This document shows, in pieces, positions 35,446-43,956 of a DNA stretch of 64,000 nucleotides. Under the pieces are notes generated by a model. The model saw nothing but the letters and a program-made list of their open reading frames with translations. It searched no databases and was not told where the DNA came from. A program made the translations under genes and the position numbers. Numbering within the stretch: position 1 is the first letter of the stretch; the number at the start of each line of letters is the position of its first letter. This DNA is from Mucilaginibacter geliditolerans. Its GTDB lineage: Bacteria; Bacteroidota; Bacteroidia; Sphingobacteriales; Sphingobacteriaceae. The DNA is taken from NCBI RefSeq assembly GCF_014200495.1, contig NZ_JACHBY010000008.1, positions 152,108-216,107 of the forward strand, written 5' to 3'.

Positions 35446-37095
35446 TTACGACAAATACTTCCCAACAATCGGCATTCTTCTACCCATACCAAAAGCTTTG
35501 GACGATACCCTTAAAATAGGAGGGGTTTGATACCTTTTATGCTCAGCCAGGTTAATGAGCTTAATAGTGCGCCTAACGGTTTGCTCATCGTACCCCATCT
35601 TGATGATGTCTCCTGATGAACGGCGGTTCTCCACATATTCGGCGATGATCTTATCCAGGATATCATATTCGGGCAGTGAATCACTGTCCTTTTGATCTGG
35701 CCTTAATTCAGCTGATGGTGGTTTGATGATGGAGTTTTCAGGGATGATCTCACGCTCGCGGTTAATGTAGCGGGCCAGATCAAATACCTGTGTTTTGTAA
35801 ACATCGCCAATTACAGATATCCCGCCGCACATATCGCCATATAAAGTGCCATAGCCAACTGCGGCTTCGCTTTTGTTGGAGGTGTTGAGTAATATATATC
35901 CAAATTTATTACACATGGCCATCAATAATATGGCTCTGCTCCGGGATTGTATATTTTCCTCGGCAATATTAAATGGCAGGTTCTTAAACTGTGGCGATAA
36001 AGCGGTTTCAAATGCTTCGGTAACATCTTTTATAGCAATGATCTCGTGTTTACAGCCCAGGTTTTTCACCAGGTCCTCCGCGTCTTTCAAGGAATGATCT
36101 GATGAGAAACGTGAGGGCAATAATACCGCCATTACATTCTCAGCGCCTAAGGCTTCAGTAGCTAAAGCGCATACCACGGCCGAATCAATCCCGCCGGAAA
36201 GGCCCAATATGGCACGACTAAATCCTGATTTATAAAAATAATCCTTAATGCCTAATATAACCGCCTGGTGTATCTGCTCAATATCTGCAGGGCGTTCGGC
36301 TTTTAGGGTTGCAGGCTGGTGCAGGGTAATGCCGGCGTCTTTTTCCAAAGTATAATAGGTCAGGCTCTCTTCAAAATAAGGCAGCTCATCAACCAGTTTT
36401 CCAGTGTTGTCAAATACCAATGATCCGCCATCAAAAATAAGCTCGGTTTGCGCGCCGATCTGATTTACATAAAACAAGGGCAGATTATACCTGCTGGCAT
36501 TATCACGCAAAATATCAATACGCTCATCGTCGTGCTTTACGGCAAATGGCGAGGCGGCTATATTTATCATTACATCGGGCTGCTGCTCAATCAAGATATC
36601 CATTGGCCGGGTAACATATAGCGGGTTCTCTATATTATTCCACAAATCTTCACAAATGGTTAACGCTATGCGGTGCCCTTTAAAATCAATACAGCTAAAT
36701 TGTGTTGATGGTTCAAAATAGCGGTACTCATCAAAAATATCATAGTTGGGCAGCAGCGCTTTGTTAACGGTGGCTTTTATCTCGCCGTTCTCAATAAAAT
36801 AAGCGGAGTTCCACAGGTCCTTACCTTCGGAATCATTATTAGGCGTTGGTATGCCAATAATACAGGCCATATCGGTACAAGCTGCGGCTATTTTTTTTGC
36901 AGACTGATCGCATAGATCGATAAACTCATCAAACTCCAGAAAATCACGTGAGGGGTAACCGCAAACACATAACTCGGCAAATACTACGAGGTCGGCGCCG
37001 TTTTTCCGGGCTTTATTGATGTTATCGATAATTTTGGCGGTGTTCGATTCAAAGTTACCTATATGATAGTTTAGCTGGGCTAATGCAATTTTCAT
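35446..37095 (-). CDS. nadE: Glutamine-dependent NAD+ synthetase
   Basis: A 549-residue two-domain enzyme that amidates nicotinic acid adenine dinucleotide using glutamine. The N-terminal nitrilase-type glutaminase domain (about 1-265) has the Glu in VVFAELCVCGYP, the Lys in NKALLPNYDIFDEYRYF and the nucleophile Cys in LTICEDLWN. The C-terminal synthetase domain (about 275-549) has the ATP-binding P-loop LGLSGGIDSAVV, plus TSNKSE and YGDMCGG-like motifs. Length and order are normal. Confidence 0.96.
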   Translation of the reverse strand: MKIALAQLNYHIGNFESNTAKIIDNINKARKNGADLVVFAELCVCGYPSRDFLEFDEFIDLCDQSAKKIAAACTDMACIIGIPTPNNDSEGKDLWNSAYFIENGEIKATVNKALLPNYDIFDEYRYFEPSTQFSCIDFKGHRIALTICEDLWNNIENPLYVTRPMDILIEQQPDVMINIAASPFAVKHDDERIDILRDNASRYNLPLFYVNQIGAQTELIFDGGSLVFDNTGKLVDELPYFEESLTYYTLEKDAGITLHQPATLKAERPADIEQIHQAVILGIKDYFYKSGFSRAILGLSGGIDSAVVCALATEALGAENVMAVLLPSRFSSDHSLKDAEDLVKNLGCKHEIIAIKDVTEAFETALSPQFKNLPFNIAEENIQSRSRAILLMAMCNKFGYILLNTSNKSEAAVGYGTLYGDMCGGISVIGDVYKTQVFDLARYINREREIIPENSIIKPPSAELRPDQKDSDSLPEYDILDKIIAEYVENRRSSGDIIKMGYDEQTVRRTIKLINLAEHKRYQTPPILRVSSKAFGMGRRMPIVGKYLS

Positions 37096-37145
37096 TGTAT
37101 GAATAGATAGTGAAGAAAAAACTTAATTTTGCCCAAAGTATAAAA

Positions 37146-38183
37146 ATGATCGCTACTCCAAACATTAAAAAACAAATTTACCTAATTTTTTCAATCGGCC
37201 TGCTACTAACAGCCTGTAACCGTCATAAAAAAGTTGATGTAAGCAATATAAACGTTAATGTAACCATTGAGCGTTTCGATAAGGATTTTAATGGCATGGA
37301 AGTAAAGCCCATGAAACAGCAATCGCTTTTCATGATCAATAAATACGGTATGTTTTACAAGGATTTTGTGGAGCAGATATTACAGGCCGGAAAAATAACG
37401 GATACCGCGTATTTTCAAACCCTGCGCGATGTATTTAAAGGCAAGCCCTACCAGGATTTGAAGCATGATGTAGATTCGGTATATCCGAATTTAGATGCAC
37501 AAAATGCTGCTTTAACAGATGCTTTCAGACGTATAAAATATTATTTCCCGAAAGAAAAACTGCCGAAAGTATATGCCTATTTCTCGGGTTTTGAAACACC
37601 AACAGCAATTGGAGATGGCTATTTTGCAGTTGGTTTGGATCTTTTCCTGGGTGCAAATTCGCGATTTTACCCTGCTTTAACTACGGCTTATCCGCACTAC
37701 CTGTCGCGCAACTTTACACCGGATAATATTGCGCCACGTGTTGTTGAGGGCGTAATACGTGAGGATATGTTCCCGGAGAATGATGATAATGGCACATTGC
37801 TCGCCAAAATGATTTATAACGGCAAGATCATGTATATGATGGATCAGGTTTTACCTGATTTGCCTGATTCAGTGAAAATACAATACACCGATAAACAATT
37901 GAAATGGTGTACAGGGTTTGAATCCAACATTTGGGCCTATTTTTTAGACCAGAATTTATTGTATGAAACTGATTATCATAAAATTCAGATGTTTTTAACC
38001 GTAGCCCCATTCACTCCCGGCCTTGGCGAAAAGAATGAATCCGCACCAAAACTTGGTATATGGACAGGCTGGCAAATCGTACGCAAATACATGGATAAAC
38101 ATCCGGAAGTTACCCTGCCGCAGCTAATGGCAAATACAGACGCACAAAAAATATTAAGTGATTCGAATTATCATCCAAAGTGA
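37146..38183 (+). CDS. gldB: Gliding motility lipoprotein GldB
   Basis: About 345 residues. The lipobox Cys is in LLLTAC shortly after the start at 37146. The body matches GldB: VTIERFDKDFNGM, SLFMINKYGMFYKDF, KVYAYFSGFETPTAIG, VGLDLFLGANSRFYP, and GIWTGWQIVRKYM. GldB is an envelope lipoprotein of the type IX secretion/gliding system and also present in non-gliding relatives. An upstream GTG at 37110 would add 12 residues, but a -7-like box TAATTTTG at 37123-37130 lies within that extension, so I prefer the ATG at 37146. No other gld gene is near. Confidence 0.9.
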   Translation: MIATPNIKKQIYLIFSIGLLLTACNRHKKVDVSNINVNVTIERFDKDFNGMEVKPMKQQSLFMINKYGMFYKDFVEQILQAGKITDTAYFQTLRDVFKGKPYQDLKHDVDSVYPNLDAQNAALTDAFRRIKYYFPKEKLPKVYAYFSGFETPTAIGDGYFAVGLDLFLGANSRFYPALTTAYPHYLSRNFTPDNIAPRVVEGVIREDMFPENDDNGTLLAKMIYNGKIMYMMDQVLPDLPDSVKIQYTDKQLKWCTGFESNIWAYFLDQNLLYETDYHKIQMFLTVAPFTPGLGEKNESAPKLGIWTGWQIVRKYMDKHPEVTLPQLMANTDAQKILSDSNYHPK

Positions 38184-38184
38184 A

Positions 38185-38270
38185 GTAATTAGAGACTAGA
38201 GGTTAGTGATTAGTAGGATTTTTAACCGAAACCCAACTAATCACTAACCTCCATTCACTAATCTCTAACC
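38185..38270. repeat. Low-complexity inverted repeat at convergent gene ends
   Basis: The left arm (GTAATTAGAGACTAG, GGTTAGTGATTAG) pairs imperfectly with the right arm (CTAATCACTAACCTCC, CACTAATCTCTAACC). The right arm supplies the last four codons and the stop of the gene on the minus strand (KVRD-stop), and the left arm begins 2 bp after the gldB stop. Confidence 0.75.
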
Positions 38271-38737
38271 TTAAACGGCCCAAACAGTTTAATAATCTCC
38301 TGCTTACGATAGGCGAAGATATTTTTGATCTGTTTTTTAACCAGTATATCATTAGCAAAGCGGCCAAAAACGCCGTAGGGGATGGCATAGTGTAAAATAT
38401 CGGTCATTAACACTCCTCCCTTAACCTCCTTAAAATGATGCTGATGATGCCACAACGCATATGGGCCAAAGCGTTGTTCATCCACAAAATATTCGTTTTC
38501 CTTTACATGGGTTATCTCCGTCATCCAGTTCATTTTTATGCCCAATAAAGGAGTTATCTTATAAGTGATGATCATGCCGGGGTACATTTTGGTATTTTCA
38601 TCATAATCGGATGTTACCATAAATTTCATTTGCGGCGGCGTGATCTTCGCCAAATTAAATGGCGATGAAAAGAAATTCCAGGCCTCAGCCAATGGAATGG
38701 GTAGGTACTGCTCAAATTTCTTATGGTACGTTTTCAC
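38258..38737 (-). CDS. SRPBCC-family ligand-binding protein
   Basis: A 159-residue soluble protein of the START/SRPBCC fold: FEQYLPIPLAEAWNFFSSP, NLAKITPPQMKF, GPYALWHHQHHF and MTDILHYAIPYG are the usual polyketide-cyclase-like segments. It probably binds a hydrophobic ligand. The final residues KVRD and the stop codon are encoded by the low-complexity repeat, suggesting that the repeat replaced the native C-terminus. Confidence 0.85.
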   Translation of the reverse strand: MKTYHKKFEQYLPIPLAEAWNFFSSPFNLAKITPPQMKFMVTSDYDENTKMYPGMIITYKITPLLGIKMNWMTEITHVKENEYFVDEQRFGPYALWHHQHHFKEVKGGVLMTDILHYAIPYGVFGRFANDILVKKQIKNIFAYRKQEIIKLFGPFKVRD

Positions 38738-38790
38738 TTATATATAAGCCGTAATCCGGTCTTATTGTTTTGTTTATTTGGGGCGGAATG

Positions 38791-39255
38791 TTAGTTTAAG
38801 CCCTTGCGCATTTCCACCAGATGCTTGCTAAACCCGGCCTTTTCATAAGCACGGAGGGCGACCGCATTTTCATCATAAACATCTAAACGTAATTCAGTCA
38901 TATTTTGACTGATGGCCCATTTTGTTAGGGCCTCAATAACCAGTTTGTTTACGCCTTTACCACGATGTGCCGGATCAACATACATAAAACCCAAATAAGC
39001 ATGTTGCTTATGTTTTAAATAGATCCGACCGTCCTCAATACGGGCATAGCCGCACCCAATAATTTCGGAGCCCGATTCAGCCACCACAATTTCAATATGC
39101 GGGGCCTCAATCAGGTGTACAATATCATAATAATTAACGTGCCCGTCTTTTATGGTGACATCAAAAGGGCGTTCGGCAGTAATAACACCCTGCTCAAATC
39201 GAAATAGGGTGTCAAGGTCATTTATAGTGGCTGTTCTGATAGTTATTTGTTCCAT
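38791..39255 (-). CDS. GNAT family N-acetyltransferase
   Basis: A 154-residue GNAT protein. Motif A for acetyl-CoA binding is YVDPAHRGKGVNKLVIEAL (RGKGVN loop), with IIGCGYARIEDGRIYL before it and LRLDVYDENAVALRAYEKAGF after it, the usual end of the fold. The substrate is unknown. It is 53 bp from the SRPBCC gene in the same direction. Confidence 0.92.
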   Translation of the reverse strand: MEQITIRTATINDLDTLFRFEQGVITAERPFDVTIKDGHVNYYDIVHLIEAPHIEIVVAESGSEIIGCGYARIEDGRIYLKHKQHAYLGFMYVDPAHRGKGVNKLVIEALTKWAISQNMTELRLDVYDENAVALRAYEKAGFSKHLVEMRKGLN

Positions 39256-39391
39256 TATATTAAAAATGCGTCGTAAAAGAATTGTTCTTTTACTAAAGGT
39301 TTTCCTGGCAGATGCTGGCCTGTAAATAGAAACCCTGGTTTCATATATTTTAGTCTGCCACAGGTGACAAATGTTACAGGCGCGATACAGA

Positions 39392-39904
39392 TTATTTTAA
39401 TTTATCGGCCAATAAAGTCAGCAATTCTTTAAAATCCTTTTCATCATAACCCATGGATTGGTAGATGATCTTTCCGCTTTCATCGACCACAATGGTGCGC
39501 GGGATGTATTGTGTGGCATAAAGGTTATAGATCTTTTTATCCGCGTCAGGTATCATGGGGAAGGTATACTTGTTTTTCTCCTTAAAAGGCAAAGTTTTAT
39601 CCCAGTCTTCACCACGGTCGAAAGCGAAAAGCGCAAATTTGGGGTTGTCTTTATATTTTTCCCATATCTCTTTTTGTACCCGTGGCAGTTCCGCGCGGCA
39701 TGGTGGGCACCAGGTGGCCCAAAAATCTATTACAATAATTTTGCCTTTATAATCAGCTAAAGTGGCTGTTTTTTCTTTTTCAGGATGGAAGGTAAAGTTG
39801 GGGGCAGGGTCGCCTACTTTGTTGTGAGTAGTGGAGTCGGGTTGCTGTGCCCGGCTTAAAAAAGGGGCAATAATTACCAGCAAAAGCAAGAATACTTTTT
39901 TCAT
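39392..39904 (-). CDS. TlpA-like thiol-disulfide oxidoreductase
   Basis: A 170-residue exported thioredoxin-fold protein: signal peptide (to about residue 19, LSRAQ) and the redox motif WATWCPPCRAELP. A cis-Pro is found in QYIPRTIVVD. It probably reduces disulfides in the periplasm, for example during cytochrome or envelope protein maturation. There is no partner gene nearby. Confidence 0.93.
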   Translation of the reverse strand: MKKVFLLLLVIIAPFLSRAQQPDSTTHNKVGDPAPNFTFHPEKEKTATLADYKGKIIVIDFWATWCPPCRAELPRVQKEIWEKYKDNPKFALFAFDRGEDWDKTLPFKEKNKYTFPMIPDADKKIYNLYATQYIPRTIVVDESGKIIYQSMGYDEKDFKELLTLLADKLK

Positions 39905-39952
39905 AACGATGTTTTCCGCAAGATAGAAAACATCGGCTAAAATTAAATCTGA

Positions 39953-40426
39953 TTACTGTACTATTTTATTAGCACAATAAGAGCTGGCAAACGCTTCTGG
40001 CTTGGCCTTAAATACAAAGCCCATGCTTAAAATATATCCCATAGCTTCGTGCAAAGCCTGGTTCGATTTAAACATCGGGTTGGTATTAATGTCTGCATGT
40101 ACCTCCAGGTCTACATCATACAGATCGAGCAGATCGCAAAGCCTGTAAGCAATGTCGATTGATTTTTGTACTTCAGAAAGCATACGTTCCTTAATACTCA
40201 TTTTTTGAGAGGTACGTTCCTGGTGGATGAACATAAAGCCGCCGCGGGCCTCGCGTAAAAACACAATAACTGTGGCAAAATCGGTCACATTACCTTTTAC
40301 CTGCGAATCGGTACCGATGCAAACTTTAAGCTTATTGCCGAGCAAACTTTCTCTTTCAATAGCTCTTTCAACTTCTTCAATGATGGGTAATTGGATGATC
40401 TCTCCACTAAATTTTCTCCAGGTCAT
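39953..40426 (-). CDS. YkuK-like RNase H-fold protein (DUF458)
   Basis: A 157-residue cytoplasmic protein of the YkuK family. KVCIGTDSQVKG and VHADINTNPMFKS contain the conserved acidic residues of an RNase H-like fold, and MGYILSMGFVFKAKP closes it. The function of the family is unproven. It lies 48 bp upstream of the TlpA-like gene on the same strand. Confidence 0.9.
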   Translation of the reverse strand: MTWRKFSGEIIQLPIIEEVERAIERESLLGNKLKVCIGTDSQVKGNVTDFATVIVFLREARGGFMFIHQERTSQKMSIKERMLSEVQKSIDIAYRLCDLLDLYDVDLEVHADINTNPMFKSNQALHEAMGYILSMGFVFKAKPEAFASSYCANKIVQ

Positions 40427-40453
40427 AAAAATTGATTTAAGTTAATTTGTTAC

Positions 40454-40470
40454 AACCTGATTTTCAGGTT
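40454..40470. promoter_or_regulatory. Small perfect hairpin upstream of divergent genes
   Basis: AACCTGA and TCAGGTT pair perfectly around TTT. It lies in the shared upstream region of the YkuK-like gene and the M13 peptidase gene. It may be an operator or a structural leader; function unknown. Confidence 0.35.
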
Positions 40471-40544
40471 TATAAAAATAAGCTATAAGCTTTCATATTA
40501 ACGTTAAATGGGTGTCATTTATTTGTTAACATTTAACACAATAT

Positions 40545-40559
40545 CAACACGTTGTGTTG
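40545..40559. promoter_or_regulatory. 15-bp dyad upstream of the M13 peptidase gene
   Basis: CAACAC and GTGTTG flank GTT, a perfect dyad about 30 bp before a possible -33 TTG at 40591-40593. It is a candidate operator for the M13 gene, with no known regulator to assign. Confidence 0.35.
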
Positions 40560-40656
40560 AATTATGTTGTCAAAAATATTTCAGACCTTCTTGTTAACAT
40601 ATGGCAGCGATTATGTACTTTGCTTTTTTTATTTTAATTGCCTCAATTAACCAATC

Positions 40657-42705
40657 ATGAAAACAATAAAATGGGTATCGGCAGCCTTGCCATTATTGAT
40701 ACTTACAGCCTGTAGCCATCAGCCTAAAGATCAATCATCCGAAGTGCCAAGACGTACGGTGTTTTTTGATAAATCGGGCATGGATACAACAGTAAATCCT
40801 GCTGACAACCTTTTCTTATACGCCAACGGCACCTGGCTTAAGAACACCAAAATACCACCATCAGAAACCGGTTGGGGAGGCATGTACAGCATGACGGTTG
40901 AAAACCGCAAGCAATTGCATCAGATTTTGGAAGATGTATCCAAACAAGATAACCCTAAAGACAGCAAGGAGCAAAAAGTTGGCGACTTATACCTGAGTGG
41001 TATGGATACAACAGCTATTGATAAGTTAGGTTATGAACCGGTTAAGCCTTTGCTCGCAAAAATTGATGCCGTTAAGGATTATAAACAATTGATTGACCTA
41101 TCGGCAAGCACATTTAATGATGGAGATGGGTTTTTGTTTGGTTTTTATACCGCTCCAGATGATAAGAACAGCAAAATGAATGTGGCCCATTTTGACCAAA
41201 CTGGCCTGGAACTGCCTGAAAGGGATTATTATTTTAATACGGATTCGGCATCAGTAAAAATCAGGGCGGCGTATGTTACCTATATCACCAAGCTATTTAC
41301 TTTAACAGGTGTTGATGTTGCAACTGCTGCTAAAAAAGCCTCAGACATATTAAAGCTGGAAACGGCCATAGCGCAATCGCACTTAACACCTACAGAATTG
41401 CGCGACCCGCAAAAGAACTACAACAAGTTTGCGGTAAAAGACTTTGCGAAACAGATACCCGACATTGATTTTGAACATGTGCTAACGCTGATGAACATCC
41501 ATACCGATACCATATTGGTTGGGCAGCCTAAGTATTACGTTGCGCTTGATAAGCTGCTGAAAACCCAGCCTATCGACATTTGGAAAGACAAACTTGACTT
41601 TATGGCCCTGGATGCTTCATCATCATTATTAAGTAAGCCATTTAGGGATGCGCATTTTGAATTTTATGGTAGGGTATTAAACGGGCAGAAACAACAAAAA
41701 GAGCGCTGGCGCGATATGGTTGAGGTAATAGATAACGGCCTCGGCGAATTATTGGGTCAATTATATGTGGCCAAATACTTCCCGCCTGATGCCAAAAAGC
41801 GTATGCTCGACCTGGTAAATAACCTGCAGGCTGTTTATAAGGAACGGATTGAAAGGCTCGACTGGATGAGTCCGGCAACTAAGCAGAAAGCACTTGCAAA
41901 ATTGGCGGCGTTCAGCAAAAAAATAGGTTATCCGGATAAATGGAAAAACTATGACGATGTAACGATCAGTAAGGATGCTTATTACAAAAATATGCAGTCT
42001 GTCTCCAAACATAATTATAATGAAGAGCTAAAGAAGGTAAACAAGCCGGTTGATAAAACCGAGTGGCAGATGACGCCATCAACCGTGGATGCTTATAATA
42101 ATCCATACAATAATGAGATCGTTTTCCCTGCGGGGATATTGCAGTTCCCATTTTTTGACAAGGATGCCGATGATGCTATTAACTACGGCGCTATTGGTGT
42201 AGTGATAGGGCACGAAATGACCCATAGTTTTGACGATCAGGGCCGCCAATATGATAAAGACGGCAATCTGAAAGACTGGTGGACACCTGAAGATGCGGCT
42301 AAATTTAAGCAACGTGTACAAGTATTAATAAATCAGTACAATGGTTATACTGTATTAAATAACCTGCATGTAAATGGCAGCCTTACACAAGGCGAAAATC
42401 TGGCAGATAATGGTGGCATGGCCATTGCCTACGAAGCTTTTAAAAGAACACCCGAAGGTAAAAGCGATACAAAGATTGATGGCTTTACGCCGGATCAAAG
42501 GTTCTTCCTGTCGCTGGCGCAAGTGTGGCGGATGAAAAAAAGTGATGAAGCGGTAAGGATGGATATTAACACCAACCCGCATTCGCCGCCAATGTACCGT
42601 ACTAACGGCCCTATGTCAAATATGCCATCGTTTTACAAAGCATTTGATGTAAAACCCGGTAATAAAATGTACAGGCCGGATAGCGCGAGGGTTAAAGTTT
42701 GGTAA
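40657..42705 (+). CDS. M13 family metallopeptidase lipoprotein (PepO/neprilysin-like)
   Basis: A 682-residue zinc endopeptidase with a lipobox (ILTAC at Cys19). The N-terminal M13 domain is followed by the catalytic domain with VIGHEMTHSFDDQG (HExxH), the third zinc ligand in GENLADNGG and the substrate-binding PMSNMPSFYKAF-like end near the C-terminus. NAYYNP-type substrate motif is present as VDAYNNPYNNEI. It should cleave short peptides in the periplasm or at the outer membrane. A 52-bp repeat follows 2 bp after the stop. Confidence 0.95.
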   Translation: MKTIKWVSAALPLLILTACSHQPKDQSSEVPRRTVFFDKSGMDTTVNPADNLFLYANGTWLKNTKIPPSETGWGGMYSMTVENRKQLHQILEDVSKQDNPKDSKEQKVGDLYLSGMDTTAIDKLGYEPVKPLLAKIDAVKDYKQLIDLSASTFNDGDGFLFGFYTAPDDKNSKMNVAHFDQTGLELPERDYYFNTDSASVKIRAAYVTYITKLFTLTGVDVATAAKKASDILKLETAIAQSHLTPTELRDPQKNYNKFAVKDFAKQIPDIDFEHVLTLMNIHTDTILVGQPKYYVALDKLLKTQPIDIWKDKLDFMALDASSSLLSKPFRDAHFEFYGRVLNGQKQQKERWRDMVEVIDNGLGELLGQLYVAKYFPPDAKKRMLDLVNNLQAVYKERIERLDWMSPATKQKALAKLAAFSKKIGYPDKWKNYDDVTISKDAYYKNMQSVSKHNYNEELKKVNKPVDKTEWQMTPSTVDAYNNPYNNEIVFPAGILQFPFFDKDADDAINYGAIGVVIGHEMTHSFDDQGRQYDKDGNLKDWWTPEDAAKFKQRVQVLINQYNGYTVLNNLHVNGSLTQGENLADNGGMAIAYEAFKRTPEGKSDTKIDGFTPDQRFFLSLAQVWRMKKSDEAVRMDINTNPHSPPMYRTNGPMSNMPSFYKAFDVKPGNKMYRPDSARVKVW

Positions 42706-42706
42706 A

Positions 42707-42758
42707 GAAAGCTACAAACTTTCCTGATCTGTAGGCTTAAGTCACAGACTTAAGCCAG
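42707..42758 (+). repeat. 52-bp direct repeat, copy 1
   Basis: It contains two small hairpins: GAAAG/CTTTC, and GGCTTAAGTC paired with GACTTAAGCC around ACA. It is 52 bp, differs at five positions from the copy at 43744-43795, and lies just after the M13 gene stop. Confidence 0.85.
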
Positions 42759-42846
42759 GAGTAAGAAGGGCGTAACAATATTAATACAGCAATAATAAAT
42801 CATCGTTGATGGCTATTATTGCAATGCATAAGTATCTGTAAAAACA

Positions 42847-43740
42847 ATGAAATATCTTTTATCATTACCCGCTTTAGCGGCATTCGCATGTTTGTCTTTT
42901 GTAAATTATAAACCAGCTCCGGCAATCCCAACCTATAAACATGTGATTGTGGTTGTGGAGGAAAATCATGATTACAACGCGCTTATAGGCTCACCTAACT
43001 CGCCATATATCAGCTGGCTTTCAGAACATGGCGCTTTGTTTACCGACTCGCATGGGGTAACACATCCCAGTCAGGCAAACTATATCGCGTTGTTTTCAGG
43101 TGGTACGCAAGGGGTAGTAGCCGATGAATGCCTTGAAGGTAAAACATTTACCACGCCTAATCTTGGTGCCGCACTGATCAGCAAAGGGTTTACCTTTAAA
43201 GGATTTGCACAAACCATGCCTTCTGTTGGGTTTTTGCCCTGCTATTATAAAACCAGTACGTTAACAGGGCAGGCGCTTTATGGGCGCAAGCATTGTCCAT
43301 GGGTAAACTGGCAGGGGAAAGGCCCTAATAATTTCCCGGCATCGCTTAGTCAGCCAATGACGGCTTTCCCATCCGACTACAACAAACTGCCCACCCTGGC
43401 TTTTGTAATCCCCGATATGGATTACGATATGCACAATATAGGTGCGCCGGGCGATGCTGCAGCCATACAGCGCGGCGACAAATGGCTAAAAGCAAACATT
43501 GCCAAATATGCGGAATGGGCAAAAACGCACGATAGTTTGCTTATTGTAACTTTTGATGAGGATGATAGTCGTACATCTGCCAATCAAATACCCACTATAT
43601 TTTACGGTGCTCATGTTAAAACAGGTAAATACAGTGAGCATATAACCCATTATAATGTGCTGCATACCATAGAGGCCATGTTTAAGTTACCGGCTGATGA
43701 TAAGCAGAGTGCTGCTGTGATTAATGATGTTTGGGAGTAA
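42847..43740 (+). CDS. PF04185-type phosphoesterase (acid phosphatase/phospholipase C-like)
   Basis: A 297-residue secreted phosphoesterase, with a signal peptide (about 1-20). Metal-site segments of the phosphoesterase family are VVVEENHDYNALIGS, THPSQANYIALFSG, FVIPDMDYDMHN, and LLIVTFDEDD. The C-terminal HYNVLHTIEAMFKLP is also typical. It may release phosphate from esters outside the cell. The gene with its upstream region is bounded by two nearly identical 52-bp direct repeats. Confidence 0.9.
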   Translation: MKYLLSLPALAAFACLSFVNYKPAPAIPTYKHVIVVVEENHDYNALIGSPNSPYISWLSEHGALFTDSHGVTHPSQANYIALFSGGTQGVVADECLEGKTFTTPNLGAALISKGFTFKGFAQTMPSVGFLPCYYKTSTLTGQALYGRKHCPWVNWQGKGPNNFPASLSQPMTAFPSDYNKLPTLAFVIPDMDYDMHNIGAPGDAAAIQRGDKWLKANIAKYAEWAKTHDSLLIVTFDEDDSRTSANQIPTIFYGAHVKTGKYSEHITHYNVLHTIEAMFKLPADDKQSAAVINDVWE

Positions 43741-43743
43741 GGG

Positions 43744-43795
43744 GAAAGTTGCAAACTTTCCTGATCTGTGGGCTTCAGTCGCAGACTTAAGCCAG
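43744..43795 (+). repeat. 52-bp direct repeat, copy 2
   Basis: 47 of 52 positions match the copy at 42707-42758, 1037 bp away in the same orientation. The inner hairpin is slightly degenerate (GGCTTCAGTC with GACTTAAGCC). It begins 4 bp after the phosphoesterase stop. Confidence 0.85.
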
Positions 43796-43797
43796 CG

Positions 43798-43849
43798 AAA
43801 TATAAAAAGTAAAAGCCACTCAATTGAGTGGCTTTTACTTTTTATATTT
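43798..43849. terminator. 52-bp perfect palindrome, bidirectional terminator
   Basis: Two 26-bp arms are perfectly complementary with no loop, centred on CTCAATTGAG; the ends are A-rich and T-rich, giving a T tract on either strand. It lies between the convergent phosphoesterase and EttA genes. Confidence 0.85.
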
Positions 43850-43851
43850 AT

Positions 43852-43941
43852 TGTCATCCTGAACTTGTTTCAGGACCCCACAGGACAATTCAACATGTGG
43901 CTACCTGTCCTGTGAGATGCCGAAATAAATTCGGCATGACG
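43852..43941. repeat. GTCATCCTGAACTTG palindromic repeat
   Basis: Outer arms (TGTCATCCTGAACTTGTTTC and GCCGAAATAAATTCGGCATGAC) and an inner pair CACAGGACA/TGTCCTGTG form a nested hairpin. Same class as 35336-35426. It starts 2 bp after the perfect palindrome. Confidence 0.8.
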
Positions 43942-43956
43942 GGATTAATATTAAAC

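Noticed and set aside
42707..43941. Clustered repeats as a CRISPR array or integron cassette
   Set aside because: Only two direct repeats flank a gene, no regular spacers, no cas genes and no integrase.
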